Shown piece by piece: positions 51,285 through 60,501 of a stretch of DNA of 64,000 nt (the first letter of the stretch is position 1; each line of letters starts with the position of its first letter). Where the stretch lies: NCBI GenBank assembly GCA_050250755.1, contig JBFWOB010000026.1, positions 1 to 64,000 of the forward strand, read 5' to 3'. Under the pieces are notes generated by a model. The model worked only from the letters and a program-made list of their open reading frames with translations. It was not told the DNA's origin and did not search any database. Both the position numbers and the translations under genes were made by a program. The DNA is from Ga0077555 sp050250755. Its GTDB lineage: Bacteria > Pseudomonadota > Alphaproteobacteria > Rhizobiales > Hyphomicrobiaceae.

Positions 51285-52262
51285 TTGATTGTGCCCGAAC
51301 TTTCACTTTACCTCGGCGTTGCACTCGCCGGGCTCGTCAGCTTTCTGTCGCCGTGCGTCCTGCCACTCGTGCCACCCTATCTCGGCTATCTCGGCGGCAT
51401 GACACTCGAGCAAATGACGGACGAGAAGGGGCTCGACAACGCCGCATGGCGCCGCGTGGTGATAGCCGCCGTGTGCTTCGTACTCGGCTTCTCGACCGTA
51501 TTCATCGGTCTCGGCGCTGGGGCCTCGGCGTTCGGGCAGATCATCCAAACCTACAAAGCCGAGCTCGCCATTGCCGCGGGCCTCGTCATTGCGCTGTTCG
51601 GACTGCACTTCCTCGGCATCCTGCGCATTCCCCTGCTCTATCGCGAAGCGCGCTATCACACCGACATGCAGGGTGCGAGCTACCTCGGCTCCTATCTTAT
51701 CGGATTGGCATTTGCGTTCGGTTGGACGCCCTGCGTTGGCCCCATTCTCGCGACCGTTCTGACGGTCGCCGCCAACGAGGCGAGCCTCGCCTCTGGAGTC
51801 AAATTGCTCGCAGCATATTCCCTCGGCCTCGGCGTGCCATTCGTGCTTGCGGCAATCGCGATCGGGCCCTTCATGGGCTTCATGAAGCGCTTCCGCCGCC
51901 ACATGGGCCGCGTCGAGCAATTCATGGGCGCTGTGCTGCTGATCACTGGCCTTCTCTTTGCCGGCGAGGCCCTTGGATGGGTTCGAGACGCTGTCTTCGC
52001 CGTTATTCCAGCTCTAGCGCCAGTGAGCGGATGGCTTGGCCTACCATTGGTCGTCGTGGGGCTCTTTCTGCTGCTCCGCCAAATCAGGCTACAGCGCTTC
52101 AGTGGGCTGGCTGCCGTCATCGTCGGCATGATCCTGATGGGCGGCTCGATCAACGTCCTCGGCCAATGGCTCATCGAGAACGTCCCTGTCCTTGGTGAGA
52201 TCGAGGAGTTGGCAACCTCGAAAAAACTTCAAACCGAGATCCTGAAGCAGGGCACACCCTAG
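51285..52262 (+). CDS. ccdA: CcdA-type thiol-disulfide transporter for cytochrome c maturation
   Basis: An inner-membrane protein of about 325 residues that moves reducing power across the membrane to keep apocytochrome c thiols reduced. The two redox cysteines are in Ser-Pro-Cys-Val-Leu-Pro (helix 1) and Thr-Pro-Cys-Val-Gly-Pro (helix 4), the hallmark of CcdA/DsbD-beta. About eight or nine hydrophobic segments are present; the protein is longer than minimal CcdA of six helices, having a C-terminal extension with two more helices and a polar tail. The start is TTG 51285 or GTG 51291; no ATG fits. Confidence 0.9.
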   Translation: MIVPELSLYLGVALAGLVSFLSPCVLPLVPPYLGYLGGMTLEQMTDEKGLDNAAWRRVVIAAVCFVLGFSTVFIGLGAGASAFGQIIQTYKAELAIAAGLVIALFGLHFLGILRIPLLYREARYHTDMQGASYLGSYLIGLAFAFGWTPCVGPILATVLTVAANEASLASGVKLLAAYSLGLGVPFVLAAIAIGPFMGFMKRFRRHMGRVEQFMGAVLLITGLLFAGEALGWVRDAVFAVIPALAPVSGWLGLPLVVVGLFLLLRQIRLQRFSGLAAVIVGMILMGGSINVLGQWLIENVPVLGEIEELATSKKLQTEILKQGTP

Positions 52263-52343
52263 CTCCTGATGCGCGTGGACTGGCGCTCTGGAACGAACGG
52301 GGTAACGTGCACCAACACACAAAACTCTGCTCGGGAGACTGTC

Positions 52344-53168
52344 ATGGCGCGCCCTATCGCCCTCACCATCGCTGGCTCGGACAGCTCCGGAGGCGCCGGC
52401 ATCCAAGCCGATCTCAAAACCTTCTCCGCTCTCGGCGTCTATGGTGCCTCGGTTCTGACGGCGCTGACTGCGCAGAACACCACAGGCGTGCAAGGCGTCC
52501 ATCCGGTGCCGCCTTCCTTCGTCACCGCGCAAATCGATTCCGTCCTGGACGATCTCAACGTCGCTGCGGTGAAGACGGGCATGCTCGCCGACGCGCCGAT
52601 CATCGAAGCCGTGACGGAGCGCCTGAACTCGGCGCGTGGACGCAAGATCCCACTCGTCGTCGATCCTGTAATGGTGGCCACCAGCGGTGATGTCCTACTG
52701 GCACCCGCGGCAATTGAGACAGTTCGCACACGCCTCATCCCCCGCGCCACACTGATCACGCCCAACATTCCTGAAGCCGCGCAACTTCTCGGCGTTCCTC
52801 CCGCGACCAATGAGACCGAGGTTCGTCACCAACTCGCGCAACTCTCACGTCTTGGAGCCGAGGCCGTGCTGCTCAAGGGTGGTCACGGTGAGGGTCGAGA
52901 GGCCGTCGACTTCCTCGCGATCGGAGAGCGCATTATTCGTATTGCCGCTCCCCGCATCGACACCCCTCATACGCACGGAACGGGATGCACGCTCTCCGCG
53001 GCAATTGCGGCTTATCTCGCTATCGGCGATGACCTCGAAACGGCCGTGCGCCGGGCAAAGCGCTACGTACACGAGGCCATCGCGGCCGGACGCGACCTCG
53101 GTGTCGGCCATGGTCACGGGCCGGTCGATCATCTCTATGCGATTGCCGCCACGTCGCCGTCCTCGTGA
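52344..53168 (+). CDS. thiD: Hydroxymethylpyrimidine/phosphomethylpyrimidine kinase
   Basis: A 274-residue ribokinase-fold enzyme that phosphorylates HMP and HMP-P for thiamine synthesis. It has the ThiD opening Thr-Ile-Ala-Gly-Ser-Asp-Ser-Ser-Gly-Gly-Ala-Gly-Ile-Gln-Ala-Asp, the Val-Lys-Thr-Gly-Met-Leu motif, Thr-Pro-Asn-Ile-Pro-Glu-Ala, Leu-Lys-Gly-Gly-His and the anion-hole Gly-Thr-Gly-Cys-Thr-Leu-Ser-Ala. The ATG at 52344 gives this N-terminus. No TPP riboswitch is visible upstream. It is 81 bases after ccdA. Confidence 0.95.
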   Translation: MARPIALTIAGSDSSGGAGIQADLKTFSALGVYGASVLTALTAQNTTGVQGVHPVPPSFVTAQIDSVLDDLNVAAVKTGMLADAPIIEAVTERLNSARGRKIPLVVDPVMVATSGDVLLAPAAIETVRTRLIPRATLITPNIPEAAQLLGVPPATNETEVRHQLAQLSRLGAEAVLLKGGHGEGREAVDFLAIGERIIRIAAPRIDTPHTHGTGCTLSAAIAAYLAIGDDLETAVRRAKRYVHEAIAAGRDLGVGHGHGPVDHLYAIAATSPSS

Positions 53169-53322
53169 GATGCGAGCTCGCCGCAACTCACGTTGCATAA
53201 GCGCCACTCGCCGGGAGATTTGACGCCACACCCTTCAACTCGGGGGCGGGTCTGGTATTTTGCCGGCTCGGACTTGGGGGGAGGATTGTCCTGTCGTGCG
53301 GTCTTCGTGCGCGGGTGATCCT

Positions 53323-53366
53323 GAGAGAGCCGGCGCGATCGATATCGTGCCGGCTTTCTCTCTTTT
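53323..53366. terminator. Terminator hairpin between thiD and MFS gene
   Basis: Inverted repeat of AGAGA-GCCGGC and GCCGGC-(TT)-TCTCT around a 14-base loop, with a two-base bulge, followed by a TTTT run within TCTCTTTT. It lies between the end of thiD and the end of the convergent MFS gene and can act on the thiD side; on the other strand the T-run is poor. Confidence 0.65.
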
Positions 53367-53397
53367 GGCTCTTCCATTGCGGCTTTGACAGTCGCCC

Positions 53398-54693
53398 TCA
53401 GGCTGCCGCGGGTGCCATCGCATAAGTCTGTTCCCGGCGTCGACGGCCTCGCCAAATCAGGAACAACACGATCGTTACGTTCAGCGCATTCCATGCGATG
53501 CCATTCAGGAACGCGAGTTGATAGCTGCCCGTAAGATCGAAGATCTTGCCCGACAGCCACCCGCCGAATGCCATGCCGACCAGCGTCGCCGTCAGCACCA
53601 TGCCGACCCGCGTGCCAGCCTCTTCGGGCGGAAAGTATTGCCGCACGATCAACGCATAGCTCGGCACGATGCCGCCTTGGAACAAACCGAACAGCCCCGA
53701 GACGATGTAGAGCGACATGAGCCCGTCAAAGGGCAGATAAAGCAGCAGCGCCAGACCCTGCAGGATCGATCCCAGAAGCAGCGTATTGATGCCGCCGATA
53801 CGGTCGGCGATGAAGCCCGACAAAAGCCGGCTGATGATGCCGAGGCCAAGCATCAGCGACAGCATCTCGGCGCCTCGCGCGAGCCCGTAGCCGAGATCGT
53901 TGCAATAGGCGACGATGTGCACCTGCGGCATTGACATCGCGACACAACAGGATACGCCGGCAACGATCAGCAGCGTTTGCAGAACCGCCGGCGAGACGGG
54001 TGGTGCCAATGGCGTCGCAGCAGATGCCGGTGTGCTCGCTGAAGCAGCGTTCGTATTGATGGAAACCGCGGGCTTCATCGGCGCGCGGCGGCGGAACGCC
54101 AGCGAAAGCGGCAGCATGCCGACGATGCAGATCAGGCCGAGCCAAATGTGCGTTTGCCGCCACCCATACGTCGACACCATGTACTGAACCACAGGCGGCC
54201 AGAACGTACCCGCGAGATAATTGCCACTGGCACAGACGGCGACCGCGATGCCTCTCCGCTTCTCGAACCAGTGCGAAATATCAGCAATCATCGGGCCAAA
54301 GCTCACCGATGAGCCGAGCAAGCCGATCAGGACGCCCTGGACGATCGCGAATTGCCATATGTTTGCCGCGTAGGCAGCCGCAATGAACCCCAGTCCCAGC
54401 GTAATACCTGCGCCAATGAGCGGCCGGAAGATACCCAGGCGATCAGCGAGGCGTCCCATCAGGATGCCGCCAAAGCCGAATCCCAGCATGTTCAGCGTAT
54501 AGGCGAAGGACGCGTCGGCGCGCGAGATGTGAAAGTCGGCCTGCACCGCAGGCAGCACCACGACAACCGACCACATGCCGACGCCGCCGATAGTGCATGC
54601 CGCCAGTGCCGCAAAGAGGCGAAGCCAAGCGGCCCGACCATCGATGTCGGAGCGCGGCGATTCAATCTGCGGCAACTGCGATCCGTCCGCCAC
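53398..54693 (-). CDS. MFS transporter
   Basis: A 431-residue major facilitator with 12 hydrophobic segments and a polar central loop of about 25 Ala/Ser/Pro-rich residues. The loop between helices 2 and 3 reads Gly-Arg-Leu-Ala-Asp-Arg-Leu-Gly, the MFS signature. The overall pattern is like the oxalate/formate-antiporter or monocarboxylate group (inference). The GTG start at 54693 follows AGGAG at a good distance; the longer ATG form passes over that site. Substrate unknown; neighbours do not show it. Confidence 0.88.
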   Translation of the reverse strand: MADGSQLPQIESPRSDIDGRAAWLRLFAALAACTIGGVGMWSVVVVLPAVQADFHISRADASFAYTLNMLGFGFGGILMGRLADRLGIFRPLIGAGITLGLGFIAAAYAANIWQFAIVQGVLIGLLGSSVSFGPMIADISHWFEKRRGIAVAVCASGNYLAGTFWPPVVQYMVSTYGWRQTHIWLGLICIVGMLPLSLAFRRRAPMKPAVSINTNAASASTPASAATPLAPPVSPAVLQTLLIVAGVSCCVAMSMPQVHIVAYCNDLGYGLARGAEMLSLMLGLGIISRLLSGFIADRIGGINTLLLGSILQGLALLLYLPFDGLMSLYIVSGLFGLFQGGIVPSYALIVRQYFPPEEAGTRVGMVLTATLVGMAFGGWLSGKIFDLTGSYQLAFLNGIAWNALNVTIVLFLIWRGRRRREQTYAMAPAAA

Positions 54694-54939
54694 CGTATGC
54701 TCCTGTCCGAGAGATGCTGATCGTCTACCCACGCAGCCGGTAGGCTCGGCACCTCAGACGCCACGAGGTCAGGCCAGTGCGGACGAGCACCGGAGGGTGC
54801 GCGCAGGATTATTTTTCGACTATTGCCGAATTTCCGGGCACGCGGTTGCTTATTCAGCCAGCTCGGCAGCAGCCGTCAAGTCGCCGCGGCAGGTGGATCA
54901 CAGATTTGCTCTCGATGGCAACGCCGATCCTGGTCACAA

Positions 54940-55740
54940 TTATGGGATCATAGCCCAGCCGAGCCGGCCCCATCCGGGGAGTTTCAACGCCGGACGGCGC
55001 ACGTCGATACCGGCGACAAGGCCGAGCACATTGATCTCGACGCCTTCGACCCAACCTATCGCGACCCCAAGAACACCACCAACGGAAAGCTGGAGTCCCG
55101 TACGGCTCGGTGTTGCTCCTAAGTAGACCGGCCAGATCACGAAGTCCTTGCCTATGGCGGTCGGCAGCAAAGCCGGTGCGAGTTCGGGAACTTCTCGCGC
55201 GACCGCCGCAACGAAAGTGTTTGAGTTCGGCCCCGGCCACACGACGTAGGCGCCACGTTTAGCGTGCGGATAGGCGGCGACAGCCTGGCGGATACGTGGA
55301 ATAGCGCGATCAGCGGCATCGCCCCGTAATGTCAGCAGGATCGTCGGTTCGTTTCCGAACCAGCGGCCGTCCGGCGGATAAGCGTCAGTGCGTAGCGCGG
55401 TCCCCCAGCCCACCACATCGTAACGCGAATACGCCGACGCGCCCTTGGGCTTCACGATGAGCCACGTGTGGTGCGCGAAAATCCCTTTCCAGCGTCCTGT
55501 CCGTCCGGCCATCACGTGCACGACAGCTTCGGGCGACGACCGTGCGGCCGGCAGCACGCCTGCCGATGACCAGTCTGCATAGACATAGGATTGCGGATGC
55601 GGCTGCATGTGCCACCAGACGCCATGCGTTGCCACTGGAGCCAGGAACAGGACGAGGAAAGCCGTCACGATTGCGCGCCACATGCACAGACAATAGCCCG
55701 GCTTCGTGGCGAATGACGGTACGACCGCGCGGACGATCAT
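54940..55740 (-). CDS. DUF3750 protein
   Basis: A 266-residue protein with a membrane helix near residues 22-42 and a soluble domain with the DUF3750 features: Ala-His-His-Thr-Trp near 95, Tyr-Asp-Val-Val-Gly-Trp-Gly near 115 and the Trp-Pro-Gly-Pro-Asn-Ser-Asn-Thr-Phe-Val motif near 175, where a Ser/Asn/Thr-rich loop follows a Pro-Gly. Possibly a papain-like or transglutaminase-like fold judged from such motifs, but this is inference. Start 55740 or the Met 19 codons later, just before the membrane helix. Confidence 0.8.
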   Translation of the reverse strand: MIVRAVVPSFATKPGYCLCMWRAIVTAFLVLFLAPVATHGVWWHMQPHPQSYVYADWSSAGVLPAARSSPEAVVHVMAGRTGRWKGIFAHHTWLIVKPKGASAYSRYDVVGWGTALRTDAYPPDGRWFGNEPTILLTLRGDAADRAIPRIRQAVAAYPHAKRGAYVVWPGPNSNTFVAAVAREVPELAPALLPTAIGKDFVIWPVYLGATPSRTGLQLSVGGVLGVAIGWVEGVEINVLGLVAGIDVRRPALKLPGWGRLGWAMIP

Positions 55741-55832
55741 GCCGCGGTCCCCTCCCCCACCAAGGCATTGACGAATGACCGATGAGGTCCCGACACTCTC
55801 GGCTCGAAACGGATCTGCCTTGGGAGAACACA

Positions 55833-56744
55833 ATGGCGACGCGCACGGGTTTCATCGGCCTCGGCAACATCGGACGGCCGATGGCAACCAATATCGTGAA
55901 AACCTTCCCGGGCACCCTCGTTTTCGATCTCGACGCAGCCAGGGTCGACCGGCTCGCCAGCATCGGCGCGACGCCTGCCAAAAGTATCGCCGACGTCGCC
56001 AAGGGATGCGATGTGATCCTTCTCTCCCTGCCAACGTCGAAGCAGGTCGAGGCCGTAGCGCTCGGTCGCGAAGGTCTGATCGAGGAGGCCACGGCCGGCA
56101 CGCTGATCATTGACCTGACGAGCGGCAGCCCGCCGCAGACAAAAGTCATCGCGGATCGGCTCGCTGAACGCGGCATTCGCTACATCGATGCCGGCGTCAG
56201 CGGAGGCGTCGCTGGCGCCGAGGCCGCCACCCTCGGCATCATGATCGGCGGCAGCGACGAGGACGTCGCCCGCGCGCAGCCTTTCCTCCAGGCAATCGGC
56301 AAAACAATCGTTCACATGGGACCGGTCGGCGCCGGACATACGACGAAGGCGCTCAACAACCTGCTACTGGCTCTCAACACGGTCGCGGTGTCCGAGGTGA
56401 TGGCTCTCGCCGTCAAGTCGGGCCTCGACGCCGGCAAGGTGATGACGGCCATCAACGGGTCCAGTGGGCGCAGCTATGTCACTGACGTTCGTTTCCCGCG
56501 CTATGTGATGAAGGGCGACTATAGCCATGCCGGCGGCATGGCTCTCGCGCTGCTGCTCAAGGATGTCGCCATCGCCTGCGAGACGGCCCGCGCCCACGAC
56601 GCAAGCTTCTTCATGGGCAATCTCGTGCACCAGCTCATCATGCGCATCGGCGGCGAGATCGGCCTCGCGGCGCCCAACCACTCGATCGCGAAAGCCATCG
56701 AAGGTTGGGCCGGGGTCGAGATCCGCTCGAAAGACGCCACATGA
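55833..56744 (+). CDS. 3-hydroxyisobutyrate/beta-hydroxyacid dehydrogenase family protein
   Basis: A 303-residue NAD(P)-dependent dehydrogenase. The nucleotide-binding motif Gly-Leu-Gly-Asn-Ile-Gly-Arg-Pro-Met-Ala lies at residues 9-18, the substrate-binding Asp-Ala-Gly-Val-Ser-Gly-Gly near 125, and the catalytic Lys in His-Thr-Thr-Lys-Ala-Leu-Asn-Asn near 175. Families with this pattern reduce tartronate semialdehyde or oxidise 3-hydroxyisobutyrate and related acids; the exact substrate is not readable. The ATG at 55833 starts the family N-terminus. It converges with the next gene, 18 bases apart. Confidence 0.9.
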   Translation: MATRTGFIGLGNIGRPMATNIVKTFPGTLVFDLDAARVDRLASIGATPAKSIADVAKGCDVILLSLPTSKQVEAVALGREGLIEEATAGTLIIDLTSGSPPQTKVIADRLAERGIRYIDAGVSGGVAGAEAATLGIMIGGSDEDVARAQPFLQAIGKTIVHMGPVGAGHTTKALNNLLLALNTVAVSEVMALAVKSGLDAGKVMTAINGSSGRSYVTDVRFPRYVMKGDYSHAGGMALALLLKDVAIACETARAHDASFFMGNLVHQLIMRIGGEIGLAAPNHSIAKAIEGWAGVEIRSKDAT

Positions 56745-56762
56745 GGCGGCTTTGACGGATCT

Positions 56763-57413
56763 CTATGCACCTCGATCTTTGGCGCGATCGTAGCTGCGGC
56801 AGAGGATCCGCACACGATCGCGCATATGCGGACGAATACGCTCGGTCCAGGGCGTATTCACCGCCTTTGCCCAGGCCGCCGTCTTGGTCACATCGGGCGA
56901 GACCAGATGATAGATCGCCATGTAGCGATGGGTCCCGTCATCGCCCGTCTTGTAACGACGGGCAAGCAGCGTCCCAGGCACGGACGCGAGTGCAGGAATG
57001 TGCTCCTCGTCATACCACTTGTTGAAGTCCGCTTCCGCCTCCGGCGCGACGTTCATGGCGTTGAGAAGGAAACCGCCCGCTCCCGACTGCGGTGCCGAGG
57101 CATTTCCCGGGAGCGTTTGCGAGCCCTCGAAGCGAACGAGACGCTTGCACATCGCCGTCACACGCTTCGACCACGGAGACAGATTCTCGTACGCAATGGC
57201 CTTGTACGGTGCGCTCTTCAGCACTTCGAGTGTATCGAGGTCGTAAGTGGCCACAGCTAGCGTCGGATCGTCCGCGCCGATCCAGCGTTCGCAGAGGCCG
57301 AACCCCGGCACGCGCTGGCGCTCGGGCAAGTGCTCGTTGTCGTACCAGTCGTGAAACTCGTCAGCGCGTGCAGTCGCAAAATCGAAGGCGACCGCTAGCA
57401 AGCCCTTTGCCAT
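56763..57413 (-). CDS. Two-repeat dimeric alpha-beta barrel protein (EthD/DUF4286-like)
   Basis: A 216-residue soluble protein made of two homologous halves. Each half carries the marker Phe-x-x-Trp-Tyr-Asp-x-Glu-His-Ile/Leu-Pro followed by a Val-Pro-Gly: Glu-Phe-His-Asp-Trp-Tyr-Asp-Asn-Glu-His-Leu-Pro near residue 19 and Asp-Phe-Asn-Lys-Trp-Tyr-Asp-Glu-Glu-His-Ile-Pro near 128. The fold is that of EthD and related degradation-linked proteins. It stands 44 bases downstream of an SDR gene on the same strand, suggesting a common catabolic function. Substrate unknown. Confidence 0.82.
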   Translation of the reverse strand: MAKGLLAVAFDFATARADEFHDWYDNEHLPERQRVPGFGLCERWIGADDPTLAVATYDLDTLEVLKSAPYKAIAYENLSPWSKRVTAMCKRLVRFEGSQTLPGNASAPQSGAGGFLLNAMNVAPEAEADFNKWYDEEHIPALASVPGTLLARRYKTGDDGTHRYMAIYHLVSPDVTKTAAWAKAVNTPWTERIRPHMRDRVRILCRSYDRAKDRGA

Positions 57414-57457
57414 GGTTTCATCTCCCCAAGTCGGTGGTTGTCATCGTAATGCCAGCA

Positions 57458-58210
57458 TCAATGGAACAGGCGGCCTGAATCGATCACGACGGTCTGCCCC
57501 GTCATCGTCTCCGTCCGGCACATGGTAACGGTCAGGTCGGCGCAGTCATCCTTGTCGGCCGCCTTCTTCAGCAACGAACTCGACGACGCCCTTTCGATTT
57601 GCTCGGTTCTGAGGTTCGAGGTGGCGCGCGTGCCTTCGAGCAGGCCTGGCGCGACGCAATTAACGAGCACCTCGGGCGCGAGCGCGACGGCCATGCACTT
57701 CGTCAGATGAGTAAGACCCGCCTTCGACACCGCATAGGCGATCGACGAGCCCGTCGGCCCGAGGCCTGCCACCGACGAAATGTTGACGATGCGCCCCCTG
57801 CCCTGCCGTTTCATCACAGGCGCGACGGCCTTGATGAGCCGCAGCGGGCCAGTGAGGTTCACGGCCATGATCTTCTCCCAGACCTCGATCGTCAGACTGT
57901 CGAGATCCTGGAACGGTATCGATTTATTGTACGCTGCATCGTTCACAAGGATGTCGATTTGTCCGAAGTGTTTTCCGACATCCGCGACCAGCTTCTCGAC
58001 CTGCCCCTGATCGGTGAGGTCGCATTGAAATGCCGCGGCGTTGATCTGGTAGGACGAGGCCATTTCGCGCGCGACGCCTTCGGCTTGCTCACGGCTCTGC
58101 GCGTACATTACGGCAAGATGCACGCCTTCCTTCGCGAGCGCATGACAGATGCGCTGCCCCAATCCACCGTTCCCGCCGGTGACGATGGCCACTGCGCCTT
58201 TGAGATCCAT
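57458..58210 (-). CDS. Short-chain dehydrogenase/reductase
   Basis: A 250-residue SDR with the cofactor motif Thr-Gly-Gly-Asn-Gly-Gly-Leu-Gly (about 11-18), Asn-Asp-Ala-Ala near 90 (Asn-x-Ala-x), catalytic Ser in Ile-Ser-Ser-Val and Tyr-Ala-Val-Ser-Lys near 156-160. The Tyr-Ala-Gln-Ser-Arg after strand 2 suggests NADP use. The ATG at 58210 gives the family N-terminus; the frame is open 34 residues further upstream without support. The C-terminal part after Pro-Gly is slightly atypical. Likely co-transcribed with the two-repeat barrel protein. Confidence 0.88.
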   Translation of the reverse strand: MDLKGAVAIVTGGNGGLGQRICHALAKEGVHLAVMYAQSREQAEGVAREMASSYQINAAAFQCDLTDQGQVEKLVADVGKHFGQIDILVNDAAYNKSIPFQDLDSLTIEVWEKIMAVNLTGPLRLIKAVAPVMKRQGRGRIVNISSVAGLGPTGSSIAYAVSKAGLTHLTKCMAVALAPEVLVNCVAPGLLEGTRATSNLRTEQIERASSSSLLKKAADKDDCADLTVTMCRTETMTGQTVVIDSGRLFH

Positions 58211-58295
58211 ATGCGTGCTCTCCCTTCCGGTCCGGCGCCCAGTCGGGCGGCGCGCCGCCTTTGCGGCTTGCTTGGAAGGAGTAGTCTGCGGCCTA

Positions 58296-58730
58296 TCAGC
58301 CCTGGCAGGCAAGCCTGCCCGACAGTTTCACCTCGGACGTCAGCAAACGAAACTCTCCGACGTACTGGTCTTCGCCCTGCCGCCGTTTCGTCTCGATCAG
58401 GAGGCGGATCGGATCATCGGCGGGGCCGAGCACCAGCATCATCTTCAACTCGCCGTCCTGGTTCCAGAACTGCACTGGGCGCTTGCCGTCGAGCGACCAG
58501 CGCCGCCGATCCGTCGGTACCTTCTGATGATTGATCTCGAGCGAGCCCTCCATGCCGTCGCCGGCCGGCGAACCGCTCCCGTCATAGGCGAGCGGGAGAT
58601 AGAGCCGCATCGTCATCGAGAAATCGGCAACCTCGCACGAGACGGCCGGCCGGTAGACTTGGGCCGATAACGGCGCGACAGCGAGGCCGCATATCACTGC
58701 AATCCCGCCGGCGCGCTGCCATCTGATCAT
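58296..58730 (-). CDS. Small secreted protein of unknown function
   Basis: A 144-residue protein with a signal peptide of about 23 residues (Leu-Ser-Ala-Gln end) and a beta-rich mature domain with two cysteines, one early (Val-Ser-Cys-Glu-Val) and one near the C-terminus (Leu-Ala-Cys-Gln-Gly), likely disulfide-bonded. I do not recognise the family. The start at 58730 gives the signal peptide; a longer frame overlaps pyrG. It is 22 bases downstream of pyrG on the same strand and probably co-transcribed. Confidence 0.75.
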   Translation of the reverse strand: MIRWQRAGGIAVICGLAVAPLSAQVYRPAVSCEVADFSMTMRLYLPLAYDGSGSPAGDGMEGSLEINHQKVPTDRRRWSLDGKRPVQFWNQDGELKMMLVLGPADDPIRLLIETKRRQGEDQYVGEFRLLTSEVKLSGRLACQG

Positions 58731-58752
58731 GCCTTGCCCAACTCCCGAGCTC

Positions 58753-60381
58753 TCACACCAGCCGGCTCTGCTCCATCGCGGCCCCGATGAACGATGCAAA
58801 TAGGGGGTGTGGATCGAACGGGCGGCTTTTCAGCTCCGGATGATATTGGACACCGATGAACCACGGATGGTCCGGGATCTCGACCGTCTCCGGCAACAGA
58901 CCGTCCGGCGACACACCGCAGAACTTCAGGCCGACCGCTTCCAGCCGCTCGCGATAGCGCGCATTCACCTCGTAGCGATGGCGGTGCCGCTCCGAAATGC
59001 TTGTCGCCCCATAGATCCCGGCAATCCGGCTGCCCTTCTGAAGCTGCGCGTCATAGGCGCCGAGCCGCATGGTGCCACCGAGATCGCCATCCCTTTTGCG
59101 CCGCTCGAGCTCGTTGCCGCGCATCCATTCGGTCATTAAACCCACGACAGGTTCCGTCGTGGGGCCGAACTCGGTCGACGAGGCAGTGTCGATTCCGGCG
59201 AGCTTGCGCGCGGCTTCGATGACGGCCATCTGCATGCCGAAGCAGATACCGAAATACGGGACCCTGCGCTCGCGCGCGAACCGCGCGGCGAGGATCTTGC
59301 CTTCCGCACCGCGCTCGCCAAATCCGCCCGGAACCAGGATGCCGTGCACACCTTCGAGGTAGGGTGCGGGGTCCTCTTTCTCGAAAACCTCACTCTCGAT
59401 CCACTGGAGGTTCACGCGGACGCGGTTGGCGATGCCGCCATGCACCAGCGCCTCGATCAGCGATTTGTAGGCGTCTTTCAAACCCGTGTACTTGCCGACG
59501 ATCGCGATATTGACCTCGCCCTCCGGATTCGCGACCGCGCTCGAGATGCCTTCCCAACGGTCGAGCTTCGGGGCCGGTGCGCCTTCGATACCGAAGGCCG
59601 CCAACACCTCACGATCGATGCCTTCGCGGTGATACGCGAGCGGCACGTCGTAGATCGAAGTGACGTCGAGCGCCTGAATGACCGCCGATTCGCGCACGTT
59701 GCAGAACAGCGCGATTTTACGCCGTTCTGAGGCCGGGATCTCCCGATCGGAGCGGCAAAGCAGGATGTCGGGCTGAATGCCGATCGACCGGAGTTCCTTG
59801 ACGGAATGCTGGGTCGGCTTGGTTTTCAACTCACCGGCCGACGGTATAAACGGCAACAGCGTGAGGTGTATGTAGACCGAGTGCCCCCGCGGCAGGTCGT
59901 TGCCGAGTTGGCGGATGGCCTCGAAGAACGGCAGGCCCTCGATGTCGCCGACGGTGCCTCCGATCTCGACCAGCACGAAATCGACGTCGGCATTGCCCGA
60001 GACCACGAATTCCTTAATGGCATCCGTGACGTGCGGAATGACCTGTACGGTGCCGCCAAGAAAATCCCCACGCCGCTCCTTAGCAAGGATGTCCTGGTAG
60101 ATCCGCCCCGTGGTGACGTTGTCGCTCTTCTTCGCGGGCACACCCGTGAAGCGCTCATAATGTCCGAGATCGAGGTCGGTCTCAGCCCCGTCGTCTGTAA
60201 CGAATACCTCGCCGTGCTGATACGGGCTCATGGTGCCCGGATCCACGTTGAGATAGGGGTCAAGCTTACGAAGCCTGACCGAGTAGCCGCGGGCTTGCAG
60301 AAGCGCTCCAAGGGCCGCTGAAGCCAGCCCTTTGCCGAGCGAGGAGACCACGCCGCCGGTAATGAAGATGTACCGCGCCAT
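58753..60381 (-). CDS. pyrG: CTP synthase
   Basis: A 542-residue enzyme that aminates UTP to CTP. The synthetase domain begins with Tyr-Ile-Phe-Ile-Thr-Gly-Gly-Val-Val-Ser-Ser-Leu-Gly-Lys-Gly and has Leu-Asn-Val-Asp-Pro-Gly-Thr-Met-Ser-Pro-Tyr-Gln-His-Gly-Glu-Val; the class-I glutaminase domain (about 300-540) has the nucleophile in Gly-Ile-Cys-Phe-Gly-Met-Gln and the His-Pro-Glu of its triad. The ATG at 60381 gives the canonical N-terminus. secG and tpiA lie upstream on the same strand, a common order in this class of bacteria. Confidence 0.97.
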   Translation of the reverse strand: MARYIFITGGVVSSLGKGLASAALGALLQARGYSVRLRKLDPYLNVDPGTMSPYQHGEVFVTDDGAETDLDLGHYERFTGVPAKKSDNVTTGRIYQDILAKERRGDFLGGTVQVIPHVTDAIKEFVVSGNADVDFVLVEIGGTVGDIEGLPFFEAIRQLGNDLPRGHSVYIHLTLLPFIPSAGELKTKPTQHSVKELRSIGIQPDILLCRSDREIPASERRKIALFCNVRESAVIQALDVTSIYDVPLAYHREGIDREVLAAFGIEGAPAPKLDRWEGISSAVANPEGEVNIAIVGKYTGLKDAYKSLIEALVHGGIANRVRVNLQWIESEVFEKEDPAPYLEGVHGILVPGGFGERGAEGKILAARFARERRVPYFGICFGMQMAVIEAARKLAGIDTASSTEFGPTTEPVVGLMTEWMRGNELERRKRDGDLGGTMRLGAYDAQLQKGSRIAGIYGATSISERHRHRYEVNARYRERLEAVGLKFCGVSPDGLLPETVEIPDHPWFIGVQYHPELKSRPFDPHPLFASFIGAAMEQSRLV

Positions 60382-60501
60382 GGACCTCAACTGTACACCA
60401 AAAGACCCTGATTCGAAGTGGCAAATCGCGCTCGTCCACGGCCTGTGCTCGCTCGCGATGCTACAGGCTTGGGCGCGCCGCGTTGCCGGCGGAAGACGAG
60501 G

